The notes: generated by a model not told the origin, from the letters alone. 18,169 nt of DNA from JBGTHB01 sp041746415 (GCA_041746415.1 JBGTHB010000099.1:1-18169); one strand, 5' to 3'. Counted from the first letter of the stretch, positions 1-7,283 are shown. Made by a program: numbers and translations.

Positions 1-138
1 CATGATGAAATTGAACGAAAGAAAGAGCGAGCTACATTTGATAGCAGTCAGATGAAATTATTCACAGCACTAACAAAGGAAACCAGCTCATGGCGTCATA
101 AACGTAATGTCACTCGTATGGCCGCAGCGGCAGCATAA
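1..138 (+). CDS. C-terminal fragment of an unidentified protein
   Basis: Frame 1 is open from the left edge to a TAA at 136-138, giving the last 45 residues of a protein that starts outside the window. The visible part is strongly charged (EIERKKERATFDSSQMK near its start), then a Ser/Thr-rich and basic stretch (SSWRHKRNVTR), and it ends in MAAAAA. The charged part suggests a helical tail. It does not show a recognisable domain, so I assign no function. The gene is convergent with the LysR gene, whose stop codon lies 12 nt further on. No hairpin-plus-T-run terminator is visible between the two. Confidence 0.6.
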   Translation, partial: HDEIERKKERATFDSSQMKLFTALTKETSSWRHKRNVTRMAAAAA

Positions 139-150
139 TCGTTAACTGCC

Positions 151-1053
151 TCAACACACTTCATTAAATGATTCCGCTAAATAATCAATAAACGCTCTTA
201 CTTTAGAAGCCACATAACGCGTGGGTGGATACACCGCATAAATACTCATTTCACGCGCGCAGTGTTCATCAAATAATGGTATTAGCAACTGTTTGCGAAT
301 GGCGTTACGACACATAAAACCAGGCAACATCGCAATACCCAAACCGGCAATAGCGGCTTCGCGCACAGCTGAACTGTTCATCGCTGAAAAATTACCATTC
401 ACCGGAATACTAATAATTTTTTTATTTAATTTAAATTCCCAGTTTTTGCCTGCCGGTGAATTTTGATAATGCAAACAATTGTGTTGCATTAATTGCTCAG
501 GATGCAATGGCTGGCCGTGTTTTTCTAAATAACCCGGTGCGGCACACACACGCATAAAACTAGTAGCGATGCGTCTAGCATGCAAACTGGAATCCACCAA
601 TTCACCAATACGAATGGCGACATCAATATTATTAGCAAATAAATCTTCGTTATTGTTAGCCGGAAATAATTCCACTTGCAGCTCTTTATGTTGCTGCATG
701 AACTCCGCCAAAATGGGAGTTAATTGATAACGTGCAAAACTCACCGGGCTGCTAATACGTAATACACCGCGGGGTTTGGTTTGATGATCGTTCAGCGAAT
801 GAATCGCAAGTTCAATGTCTTCTTTAATGGCAGAGCACCGTTGATAAAATAATTCACCGGCTTCGCTTAACGTCACTTGACGTGTGGTGCGATGCAATAA
901 TTGCACGCCTAAATTTTCTTCTAAGCGACTAATGCGTTTGCTTACCGATGATTTGGATAAACCAACTTTATCTGCCGCTTGCGTAAAATTGCCTTGCTCA
1001 GCCACCACCACAAACAGCACAATATCTAAAATAAAGCGGGAATCCGTTATCAT
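151..1053 (-). CDS. LysR-family transcriptional regulator
   Basis: This is a 300-residue protein of typical LysR length. The N-terminal winged helix-turn-helix is clear at about residues 15-60 (NFTQAADKVGLSKSSVSKRI, then LEENLGVQLLHRTTR). It is followed by a LysR substrate-binding domain with the usual landmarks (RGVLRISSPVSF, DVAIRIGEL, AAIAGLGIAMLPGF). The frame also allows a GTG at 1059, but an AAAGG ribosome-binding site sits about 5 nt before the ATG at 1053, so I chose 1053. The sequence is closest in style to the CrgA/DmlR-like subgroup, but the inducer is not predictable. It is divergent from lolB with only 69 nt between the starts, so it could autoregulate or affect lolB. No target metabolic gene is adjacent. 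Confidence 0.93.
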   Translation of the reverse strand: MITDSRFILDIVLFVVVAEQGNFTQAADKVGLSKSSVSKRISRLEENLGVQLLHRTTRQVTLSEAGELFYQRCSAIKEDIELAIHSLNDHQTKPRGVLRISSPVSFARYQLTPILAEFMQQHKELQVELFPANNNEDLFANNIDVAIRIGELVDSSLHARRIATSFMRVCAAPGYLEKHGQPLHPEQLMQHNCLHYQNSPAGKNWEFKLNKKIISIPVNGNFSAMNSSAVREAAIAGLGIAMLPGFMCRNAIRKQLLIPLFDEHCAREMSIYAVYPPTRYVASKVRAFIDYLAESFNEVC

Positions 1054-1081
1054 AATCACCTTTCTGCTAAGAAGCGGCTTA

Positions 1082-1090
1082 TGCTACCAT
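1082..1090 (+). promoter_or_regulatory. Candidate extended -10 promoter for lolB
   Basis: TGC followed by TACCAT fits the extended -10 form (TGN plus TAnnnT), about 32 nt before the lolB start. The -35 region (around 1061-1068) is poor. The same TGCTACCAT string occurs 5' of tRNA-Gln, which supports its use as a promoter element in this genome. Confidence 0.4.
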
Positions 1091-1122
1091 GATTGCATTA
1101 ACGCAGAATTAGGAGCTAGCGC

Positions 1123-1746
1123 ATGCCCAACACCATTGTCACTGTGATTAAACATACCGTCACACTCAGCGCACTGGTGCTCCTTGGTGCTTGTGCTTCA
1201 TTGCAAGTGCCACGCGCACGCCCTGAAAATCAATTTACTTATCAACCGTGGCAAGTGCGTGAGAAAAAATTAATGACGCTCATTGATTGGAGTATCAAAG
1301 GTGCTTTTAGCATTCAACAAAACGGCAGTGCGCACATTGCCAATTACGAATGGCAACAACGCGGACAAAGTTATTTCATCAACATTCGCTCATCATTAAA
1401 TTTAGTTGGCGCACAAATAAAAGGCCGCCCCAACAAAGTTTGGCTCTATCGTGGCGACAAAATGCCCGTTATCGCGCATACACCAGAAGCACTGATGCAA
1501 CAAGAGTTGGGTTATTCCTTGCCAATAAGTGATTTGCAATTTTGGATTCGTGGCTTACCCGCGATTGCGCCTCACACAGCAAAATACGATGCATTCGGTC
1601 ACATCGCTTCACTGAAACAAGACGGCTGGAACATCACCTATGATCGTTACCGACCTTTAGGCGACGTCGATGTGCCGCGCGTGATTGAACTGTCACGCCC
1701 TGGATTACACATTAAAATCGTTGCCAACATTTGGTCTCGCGATTAA
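1123..1746 (+). CDS. lolB: Outer-membrane lipoprotein receptor LolB
   Basis: LolB accepts lipoproteins from the periplasmic carrier LolA and inserts them into the inner leaflet of the outer membrane. The 207-residue length matches the family. A lipoprotein signal peptide is seen: a hydrophobic stretch (TLSALVLLGAC) with lipobox LGAC and lipidated Cys24. The mature part shows LolB landmarks: a WSIKGAFSI beta strand, YEWQQRGQSYFINIRSSLNLVGAQIKG-type strands, then the LGYSLPISDLQFWIRGLP segment typical of the family. The start at 1123 is supported by AGGAG at 1111-1115. In most gammaproteobacteria ispE follows lolB directly; here only 61 nt separate the lolB stop from tRNA-Gln, so ispE is not at this locus. 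Confidence 0.88.
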   Translation: MPNTIVTVIKHTVTLSALVLLGACASLQVPRARPENQFTYQPWQVREKKLMTLIDWSIKGAFSIQQNGSAHIANYEWQQRGQSYFINIRSSLNLVGAQIKGRPNKVWLYRGDKMPVIAHTPEALMQQELGYSLPISDLQFWIRGLPAIAPHTAKYDAFGHIASLKQDGWNITYDRYRPLGDVDVPRVIELSRPGLHIKIVANIWSRD

Positions 1747-1762
1747 TTTGCACAAACGCGCG

Positions 1763-1790
1763 TTGACTCGCGGCTAAAAACTGCTACCAT
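1763..1790 (+). promoter_or_regulatory. Promoter of tRNA-Gln
   Basis: A -35 TTGACT (1763-1768), a 16-nt spacer and an extended -10 TGC-TACCAT (TACCAT at 1785-1790) lie 18 nt before the tRNA. This gives an initiation site near 1797. The segment after the -10 is fairly GC-rich, as is common at stable-RNA promoters. Confidence 0.6.
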
Positions 1791-1807
1791 TTGCGTCTCA
1801 GTTCTGT

Positions 1808-1882
1808 TGGGGTGTCGCCAAGTGGTAAGGCACGGGGTTTTGATCTCCGCATTCCTAGGTTCGAATCCTAGCACCCCAGCCA
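1808..1882 (+). tRNA. tRNA-Gln (anticodon UUG)
   Basis: The 75-nt cloverleaf has a perfect 7-bp acceptor stem (TGGGGTG with CACCCCA), discriminator G and an encoded CCA at 1880-1882. The anticodon stem is CGGGG/CTCCG, including one G-T pair, and the 7-nt loop TTTTGAT has anticodon TTG at 1840-1842. The T arm is CTAGG-TTCGAAT-CCTAG. The 5' U of the acceptor stem is characteristic of bacterial tRNA-Gln. The lolB/tRNA-Gln/prs position is conserved in several gammaproteobacteria. It probably shares a transcript with prs. Confidence 0.97.
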
Positions 1883-1891
1883 AGTTATCCC

Positions 1892-1897
1892 TATAAT
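1892..1897 (+). promoter_or_regulatory. Possible -10 box upstream of prs
   Basis: A consensus TATAAT lies 28 nt before the prs GTG, just after the tRNA 3' end. The matching -35 position falls inside the tRNA T arm (TAGCAC) and is poor, so read-through from the tRNA promoter is equally plausible. Confidence 0.3.
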
Positions 1898-1924
1898 GTT
1901 CCAATAAAATTTAAAGGAACGCTT

Positions 1925-2890
1925 GTGCCAACCAGCTCAAATTTTCGCATTTTTCACGGCAGCGCCAATCCAGCACTCGCTGCTGAAATTTCAACTGCAC
2001 TCAGTATTCCTGTCGGCAAAGCGCACATTGGCCGCTTTAGCGATGGCGAAGTGCGATTTGATATTGAAGAAAACGTGCGTGGTCGCGATATTTTTGTGTT
2101 GCAATCCACTTGTCCGCCCAGCAATGACACCCTTATGGAGTTAGTACTCATGGGCGATGCGCTGCGGCGCGCTTCTGCTGCCAGCATTACTGCCATCATT
2201 CCATATTTTGGTTATGCCCGCCAAGATCGCCGTGTGCGCTCACAACGCGTACCCATTTCCGCTAAAGTGGTAGCCGATATGATACAAGCAGCTGGTTTTA
2301 CCCGTGTGCTCACTGTTGATTTGCACGCCGATCAAATTCAAGGTTTCTTCACCATCCCGGTCGATAACATTTACGCCAGCACCACCATGATTGAACAGTA
2401 CAGCGTGCAAGAGCATTGGCCGGATCCATTAATTGTTTCTCCAGATGTGGGGGGAGTAGTGCGCGCCCGCGCCATTGCCAAACGGCTCAACAATAACGTG
2501 GACTTAGCCATTATCGACAAACGTCGCCCTGGTCCAAACAAAGCGGAAGTCATGAATGTGATTGGTGAAGTAACAAACCGCCACTGTGTCATCATGGACG
2601 ATATCGTCGATACCGCTGGCACATTGTGTCGCGCAGCAGAAGCATTAAAAGCACAAGGCGCAAAAAGTGTTTCGGCTTATTGTGTGCATCCAGTGCTTTC
2701 TGGCAAAGCCATTGAAAATATAGAATCCTCAGTGATGGATAAAGTGATTGTCAGTGACAGCATTCCGCTTTCAGACAAAGCCAACAACTGCGCCAAAATC
2801 CATCAAGTATCACTCAAACACTTATTAGCGGAAACCATTTCACGTATTAATTCTAAAGAATCCGTCAGCTCAATGTTCAGTGATGAATAG
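1925..2890 (+). CDS. prs: Ribose-phosphate pyrophosphokinase (PRPP synthetase)
   Basis: The enzyme makes phosphoribosyl pyrophosphate from ribose-5-phosphate and ATP, feeding purine, pyrimidine, NAD, histidine and tryptophan synthesis. At 321 residues it is close to the usual ~315. Signature parts are intact: GRFSDGEV (36-43), the ATP-loop region YFGYARQDRR (94-103), the VDLHADQIQGFF metal/substrate signature (131-142), the flexible-loop region IIDKRRPGPNKAEV, and the PRPP-binding loop VIMDDIVDTAGT (222-233). Translation starts at GTG 1925, with AAAGGA at 1913-1918 as ribosome-binding site. Other frames in the first 200 nt are shadows. It follows tRNA-Gln closely and precedes rplY, the conserved order in gammaproteobacteria. 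Confidence 0.97.
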   Translation: MPTSSNFRIFHGSANPALAAEISTALSIPVGKAHIGRFSDGEVRFDIEENVRGRDIFVLQSTCPPSNDTLMELVLMGDALRRASAASITAIIPYFGYARQDRRVRSQRVPISAKVVADMIQAAGFTRVLTVDLHADQIQGFFTIPVDNIYASTTMIEQYSVQEHWPDPLIVSPDVGGVVRARAIAKRLNNNVDLAIIDKRRPGPNKAEVMNVIGEVTNRHCVIMDDIVDTAGTLCRAAEALKAQGAKSVSAYCVHPVLSGKAIENIESSVMDKVIVSDSIPLSDKANNCAKIHQVSLKHLLAETISRINSKESVSSMFSDE

Positions 2891-2918
2891 TGAGCTGTCG
2901 TTTCGCTAATCGCAAAAC

Positions 2919-2927
2919 TGCTGTAAT
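2919..2927 (+). promoter_or_regulatory. Candidate extended -10 promoter before rplY
   Basis: TGC followed by TGTAAT fits the extended -10 pattern. The -35 window (about 2899-2904) has no good match. If used, transcription would begin near 2934, and the leader of about 210 nt would include the palindrome at 2996-3069. Confidence 0.35.
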
Positions 2928-2995
2928 ATGCAAAACGTTGTAACTACTCAGGCGCCCATGAAGATGAGCTGCAAATTGGCAAGAACGCGACAAGG

Positions 2996-3069
2996 TTGAA
3001 CGTAAAATTAACGAAAAAGCAGAGTGTACACATTGTACATGAGCATTTTGAGGCTAATTTTACGTTCAA
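2996..3069. repeat. Intergenic palindromic element between prs and rplY
   Basis: Perfect 15-nt inverted repeats (TTGAACGTAAAATTA at 2996-3010 and its reverse complement at 3055-3069) enclose 44 nt. Centred inside is TGTACA-CAT-TGTACA (3025-3039), itself a perfect inverted repeat. AAAA.GC on the left can pair with GC.TTTT on the right between the two. The nested symmetry suggests a mobile palindromic repeat, a structured rplY leader or a protein-binding operator. No T-run follows, so it is not a classical intrinsic terminator. Confidence 0.75.
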
Positions 3070-3144
3070 GATTGGCCGTTATTGCCGATTTCAACCCATG
3101 AGCTGGAGAGTTACAAAACGTTTATATAAAACAGGAGACTTTTC

Positions 3145-3876
3145 ATGGCTGATTTTCAATTTAGCGCGAAACCCCGCGAATCATTAGGTCGTCACGCTTG
3201 CCGTGAATTACGTAATTCAGGCTTTGTGCCCGCAACCGTTTATGGCGCGAATGAAGCACCTGAAGCGGTGTATTTGGCACAAAAAGAATTGCAAAAAGCG
3301 TTGGAAAATGACGCTGTGTTTTCACACATTCTAAATTTAACCGTAGGCACAAAAACACAAAAAGTGGTTATCAAAGAATTGCAACGCGATCCCTATAAAC
3401 CACGCTTATTACACATTGATTTTCAACGCATCAACACCAAAGAAAAAATCACTATGCACATTCCAGTGCACTTTTTAAATGAAGAAAAATCGCCTGGTGT
3501 AAAAGCGGGCGGTGTGGTTTCGCATCAAATGAAAGATATTGAAATTCGCTGCTTACCAGCAAATCTACCTGAATCATTTGAAATTGATGTCAGCAAACTC
3601 GAACTGGATGAAGCCATTCACTTATCTGAAATAACTATTCCAGCGAACGTAGAATTGGTGCACCCGGTTTCAGAAGAATATGACCCCGCTATTGTCAGTG
3701 TGCATGAACCACGAATCGCACAAGAAGACGTTGAAGCGGAACAAAAAGAAGCGGAATTAGCCGCAGAAACCGCATCTGAACATAGCGAAAATGAAGGTGG
3801 CGCTGAAGCTGAAAACGAAACCAGCGACAAAGGCGATACTGACAAAGCAAGCGCCAACGAGAAAGATGACAATTAA
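3145..3876 (+). CDS. rplY: 50S ribosomal protein L25 (long TL5/Ctc form)
   Basis: L25 binds 5S rRNA in the large ribosomal subunit. Residues 1-95 form the 5S-binding domain (FQFSAKPRESLGRHACRELR, GFVPATVYG, LQRDPYKPRLLHIDFQ). Residues 100-185 form the C-terminal TL5/Ctc beta domain (HIPVHFLNEEKSPGVKAGG, DVSKLELDEAIHLSEI). Unlike the ~94-residue E. coli protein, this 243-residue version ends in a ~50-residue tail very rich in Glu, Asp, Ala and Ser. AGGAGA at 3133-3138 places the start at 3145. The last 11 nt overlap the pth start, so the two are probably translationally coupled. Confidence 0.96.
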   Translation: MADFQFSAKPRESLGRHACRELRNSGFVPATVYGANEAPEAVYLAQKELQKALENDAVFSHILNLTVGTKTQKVVIKELQRDPYKPRLLHIDFQRINTKEKITMHIPVHFLNEEKSPGVKAGGVVSHQMKDIEIRCLPANLPESFEIDVSKLELDEAIHLSEITIPANVELVHPVSEEYDPAIVSVHEPRIAQEDVEAEQKEAELAAETASEHSENEGGAEAENETSDKGDTDKASANEKDDN

Positions 3877-4435
3877 GCTCATTGTTGGTTTAGGTAATCC
3901 GGGTGCGGAATATGCCCGCACTCGGCACAACGTCGGCATCTGGTTTATTGATGCCGTCGCCAACGCTTGGCAAGCGCAATTTAAAGCAGAGAAAAAGTTT
4001 TTCTCCGATGTGGCCAAAGCCAACATCGACGGTCACGATTGTTATTTACTAAAACCCATGACCTTCATGAATGACAGCGGCAAAGCGGTTTTAGCGGCTT
4101 GCCAATTTTACAAAATTGACCCCAGTGAAATGCTTATCGCACACGACGAGCTTGATTTTCCCGCCGGTGAAGCACGCATCAAGCAAAACGGCGGCCATGG
4201 TGGCCACAATGGCTTGCGCGACATTATTGAAAAACTGGGTGGCGCGCATAATTTCTTACGCTTTCGCATCGGCATTGCTCATCCCGGGCAAAAAGAACAC
4301 GTCACTTCACACGTACTCGGTGCGCCCTCAAAACAAGATAAGGCGCTGATTGATGACGCCATCATTGATGGTTTGCGTATCCTGCCTGACCTCGTCAACG
4401 GTCAAACGGAAAAAGCGATTCGGGACTTGCACTAA
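3866..4435 (+). CDS. pth: Peptidyl-tRNA hydrolase
   Basis: Pth cleaves the ester bond of peptidyl-tRNAs released by stalled ribosomes, recycling tRNA. From ATG 3866 the protein is 189 residues, near the ~194 of E. coli. It begins with the canonical MTIKLIVGLGNPGAEYA and has the catalytic His in TRHNVG (residue 21), the Asn in TFMNDSG, the Asp in HDELDFPAG and the GGHGGHNGL segment. The frame stays open upstream to an ATG at 3791, but that start would add 25 non-conserved residues and a long overlap with rplY. Start 3866 leaves an 11-nt overlap with rplY, with GAGAAAG just before it. A large palindrome follows the stop immediately. Confidence 0.96.
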   Translation: MTIKLIVGLGNPGAEYARTRHNVGIWFIDAVANAWQAQFKAEKKFFSDVAKANIDGHDCYLLKPMTFMNDSGKAVLAACQFYKIDPSEMLIAHDELDFPAGEARIKQNGGHGGHNGLRDIIEKLGGAHNFLRFRIGIAHPGQKEHVTSHVLGAPSKQDKALIDDAIIDGLRILPDLVNGQTEKAIRDLH

Positions 4436-4534
4436 ACTTCTTGCAGAACTCGCTCCAGTGAGAAAAGTGGAGGAAGGATCGGAGCACCGAACCGACGAAC
4501 CAATTTTCCACTGGAGTAGCGTTATGCAAGAAGT
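4436..4534. repeat. 99-nt multi-stem palindromic element after pth
   Basis: Starting 1 nt after the pth stop, the segment folds almost end to end. ACTTCTTGCA (4436-4445) pairs with TGCAAGAAGT (4525-4534). CTCCAGTG (4453-4460) pairs with CACTGGAG (4509-4516). GAAAA (4462-4466) pairs with TTTTC (4504-4508), then TGG pairs with CCA. An apical hairpin GGATCGG-AGCA-CCGAACC (4476-4493) has one A-A mismatch. No poly-T follows the 3' arm, so a plain terminator is unlikely. It could be a miniature palindromic repeat, a small RNA or an mRNA-stabilising/processing structure between pth and ychF. Confidence 0.8.
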
Positions 4535-4610
4535 CTATTGAAGGGGTTCATTGGCTTAACTAACTGCTGTATCATCCTGGGTCCAACAGCTACCAACCAA
4601 TAGAGACTAT

Positions 4611-5702
4611 ATGGGATTTAAATGCGGTATTGTCGGTCTACCCAACGTAGGCAAATCCACTTTATTTAATGCACTAACGAAGGCCGGCATTGATGCAGCA
4701 AACTATCCGTTTTGCACCATCGAGCCAAACGTTGGCATCGTAACTGTGCCGGATGATCGCATTCAACAATTAGCTGCTATTGGCAAATCAAAAGAAATTA
4801 TTCCCGCCACGGTAAAATTTGTTGATATTGCGGGGCTTGTTGCCGGTGCGTCAAAAGGTGAAGGTCTCGGCAACCAATTTTTAGCAAACATTCGCGAAAC
4901 ACAAGCGATCGCACACGTGGTGCGCTGTTTTGATAACGATGATGTCACTCACGTAGCAGGCAAAGTGGATCCGTTGGCTGACATTGAGGTGATTAACACT
5001 GAGCTTGCGTTAGCGGATTTAGATTCCATCGAAAAATTAGTTTTAAAAACAGGCAAAGACGCCAAACGCGGTGACAAAAAAGCGCAAAGCATTTTAAGTG
5101 AATTAGAATTGGTTAAAGAACAACTCAACAGCGGCAAACCATTACGTGCACTGAAACTTTCGTCAATTACATTAGAAGCACTGGAACCTTACCAATGTCT
5201 CACGCAAAAACCAGTGTTGTATATTGCTAACGTGGATGAAAATGGTTTTGAGCATAATCCTTATCTGGCCGTTTTAGAAAAAATTGCAGTAAGTGAAAAC
5301 GCCAATGTTGTTGCTGTGTGTGCTGCTATTGAAGCAGAAATTGTAGAACTGGATCCGGCGGAACAGCAAGAATTTTTAAGCAGCTTGCATTTAACCGAAC
5401 CCGGACTTAATCGCGTAATTCGCGCCGGTTATGAATTATTAGGATTGCAAACTTACTTCACCGTGGGGCCAAAAGAAGCGCGTGCTTGGACCATTCCCAA
5501 AGCAGCGACAGCAGTTGATGCAGCCGGTGTCATTCACACTGATTTTGCCAAAGGTTTTATCCGTGCTGAAATTGTGAGTTATGACGATTACGTCCGCTGT
5601 AACGGTGAGCAAGGTGCAAAAGAAGCAGGGAAATGGCGTCTGGAAGGCAAAGAGTATGTCATGCACGACGGTGATGTGGTGTTGTTTCGCTTTAATGTGT
5701 AG
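4611..5702 (+). CDS. ychF: Ribosome-associated GTPase/ATPase YchF (OLA1 family)
   Basis: YchF is a conserved P-loop NTPase that binds ribosomes and favours ATP; it is linked to stress and redox responses. The 363-residue length is standard. Seen in order: the P-loop GLPNVGKST (9-17), the switch I segment NYPFCTIEPNVG (31-42), DIAGLVAGASKGEGLGNQFL (72-91), the altered specificity motif NVDE (207-210) where canonical GTPases have NKxD, and a C-terminal TGS domain (about 277-360, with EARAWTIPKAATAVDAAG and DFAKGFIRAEIVSYDD). The ribosome-binding site is weak (TAGAGA about 9 nt before ATG). The pth-ychF neighbourhood is classic. The kinase-like gene begins 7 nt after the stop, so they are probably co-transcribed. 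Confidence 0.97.
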   Translation: MGFKCGIVGLPNVGKSTLFNALTKAGIDAANYPFCTIEPNVGIVTVPDDRIQQLAAIGKSKEIIPATVKFVDIAGLVAGASKGEGLGNQFLANIRETQAIAHVVRCFDNDDVTHVAGKVDPLADIEVINTELALADLDSIEKLVLKTGKDAKRGDKKAQSILSELELVKEQLNSGKPLRALKLSSITLEALEPYQCLTQKPVLYIANVDENGFEHNPYLAVLEKIAVSENANVVAVCAAIEAEIVELDPAEQQEFLSSLHLTEPGLNRVIRAGYELLGLQTYFTVGPKEARAWTIPKAATAVDAAGVIHTDFAKGFIRAEIVSYDDYVRCNGEQGAKEAGKWRLEGKEYVMHDGDVVLFRFNV

Positions 5703-5709
5703 GTGAAAG

Positions 5710-6462
5710 ATGAAAAAGAAAATTCAACATTTTGATTTTAAACCAGGCGATATTATTGCTAAAAAATACAAAGTAATTAAAAAACTGGGCGCTGGCTGGG
5801 AAGGCGAAGTTTACAAAATACAAGAACGCAAAACGAAAATTGTGCGCGCTGCCAAATTCTTTTTCCCCCATCGCAATAAAAAAAATAAAGTAGCTGCGCA
5901 TTATGCCAAGCTACTACATAAACTTTCTGATTGCCCGATTGTCATTCACTATTACACTCATGAAACACTGGAAATAGACGGTCATGAAGTTACTTGCTTA
6001 ATATCCGAATACGTCGATGGCGAAATTCTAGATAGTTTTTTAAAGCGTCAACCCGGCAAGCGCATTGGTATATTTCGCGCTTTGCATTTATTGCATTCCT
6101 TGGTTACAGGCTTAGAAGCGATGCACGCTGCTAAACTGTATCACGGTGATTTGCACACAGAAAATGTGATCATTAAACGTTATGGTTTGGGTTTTGATTT
6201 AAAGCTGCTGGACATGTACGACTGGGGGCAAAAAGAAAAGCGTGTTAATATGGAAGCGGATATTGTGGATTCCATTAAAGTGTTTCATGAAGCAATTGGC
6301 GGACACAAACTCTACGCCCAACACCCAAAAGAAGTGAAACAAATTTGTATGGGATTAAAACGCAATATGATTTTAAAAAAATTCAAAACCGCGCACGATT
6401 TGCGGTTATACTTAGAGAACATTAATTGGCAATCACCTTATCGTGAACAAAGCCAGCCCTAA
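5710..6462 (+). CDS. Eukaryotic-type Ser/Thr protein kinase-like protein
   Basis: The 250-residue protein is a compact protein-kinase fold without membrane segment or extra domain. Seen: a glycine-rich loop GAGWEGEVYKI (about 27-37), a candidate ATP-binding Lys in RAAKFF (Lys49), a hinge-like SEYVDGE (99-105), the catalytic loop HGDLHTEN (145-152) with Asp147 and Asn152, and a metal-binding Asp in LLDMYDWG (Asp168), where DMY replaces DFG. HGD in place of HRD is common in atypical and aminoglycoside-kinase-like members. No APE motif is obvious and the C-lobe is short, so activity is likely but not certain. It begins 7 nt after ychF and ends 14 nt before a PP2C gene, suggesting an opposing kinase/phosphatase pair. 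Substrates are unknown. Confidence 0.85.
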   Translation: MKKKIQHFDFKPGDIIAKKYKVIKKLGAGWEGEVYKIQERKTKIVRAAKFFFPHRNKKNKVAAHYAKLLHKLSDCPIVIHYYTHETLEIDGHEVTCLISEYVDGEILDSFLKRQPGKRIGIFRALHLLHSLVTGLEAMHAAKLYHGDLHTENVIIKRYGLGFDLKLLDMYDWGQKEKRVNMEADIVDSIKVFHEAIGGHKLYAQHPKEVKQICMGLKRNMILKKFKTAHDLRLYLENINWQSPYREQSQP

Positions 6463-6476
6463 TATTCAGGAAGTGC

Positions 6477-7283
6477 ATGGAAAAACGGATTATTAATAGC
6501 ACGAACATGGAACAGTTCGAAATCGTGAGTAACAACGCATTTGAAGTGGGTTTTTATTCTCAACAAGCACCCGACAAACCTGGTCCCAATGAAGATTCAC
6601 TCGGCTTTGTATTGCAACGCAATCGCGCCGTATTAATGGTGGCGGATGGTGTGGGCGGTGCGCCCAAAGGCGAAGAAGCTTCACACCAAGCCATTGACTC
6701 TGTGGTCAACATTTTTAGCGCTGAAAACACTGCACCCAAAGATGAAAACGAAACGCGTCACTTGATGATAGATAGCATTGAAAAAGCACATCAAACCATC
6801 ATCAAAATGAATAACGGTGCGCGCACTACCTTAACTGCTTGCACCATTCACAATAAAATTCTGCGCAGTTACCAAATCGGCGATTCCAGCACCGTCGTCT
6901 GCGGCCAAAAAGGATTATTAAAATTTAAAGCCACCGAACATTCACCAACCGGTTTTGCCGTTGAAGCAGGATTACTCAAAGAACACGAAGCCATGTTACA
7001 TCCCGAACGTCACTTGGTATCGAACATACTGGGCGAAAGCGACATGCACATTGAAATTGGCCCTGCCATAGAGCTCGCTGATTTTGATACCGTCTTACTC
7101 GCCAGCGATGGCTTGTTTGATAACTACTTAGTTGATCCTCTCATCGAAATTATTCGCAAAGAATCGTTACAAGAAGTAATGCAGCAACTGGTGGCATTGT
7201 GCAAACCGATGCTCGATACCGAAGGCCGCAAAAAACTCAACAAAACCGACGACGTTAGTTTTATTGTCTGTCGTCAGCGTTAA
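6477..7283 (+). CDS. PP2C-family (PPM) Ser/Thr protein phosphatase
   Basis: The 268-residue protein has the full set of PP2C metal-site motifs: NEDS (38-41), VADGVGG (55-61), QIGDSS (133-138), LASDGLFDN (208-216) and KTDDVSFIV (256-264). PP2C enzymes remove phosphate from Ser/Thr using two metal ions; the bacterial relatives include PrpC/Stp. No signal peptide or transmembrane helix is present, so it is probably cytosolic. AGGAAG at 6468-6473 supports ATG 6477 over a second ATG at 6507. It lies directly after the kinase-like gene, as in many bacterial kinase/phosphatase pairs, and most likely reverses that kinase's phosphorylations. This is inference from position. Confidence 0.92.
   Translation: MEKRIINSTNMEQFEIVSNNAFEVGFYSQQAPDKPGPNEDSLGFVLQRNRAVLMVADGVGGAPKGEEASHQAIDSVVNIFSAENTAPKDENETRHLMIDSIEKAHQTIIKMNNGARTTLTACTIHNKILRSYQIGDSSTVVCGQKGLLKFKATEHSPTGFAVEAGLLKEHEAMLHPERHLVSNILGESDMHIEIGPAIELADFDTVLLASDGLFDNYLVDPLIEIIRKESLQEVMQQLVALCKPMLDTEGRKKLNKTDDVSFIVCRQR

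Noticed and set aside
2996..3187. 63-codon plus-strand frame across the prs-rplY spacer
   Set aside because: It begins in the arm of the palindrome, has no ribosome-binding site and runs into rplY in another frame.
3791..3865. Upstream extension of the pth frame to ATG 3791
   Set aside because: The added 25 residues are not part of the conserved Pth start MTIKLIVGL and would overlap rplY by 86 nt; the ATG at 3866 is canonical.
4350..4541. 63-codon frame spanning the pth end and the palindrome
   Set aside because: It is a shadow of pth for its first half and then reads through the inverted repeat; no initiation signal.
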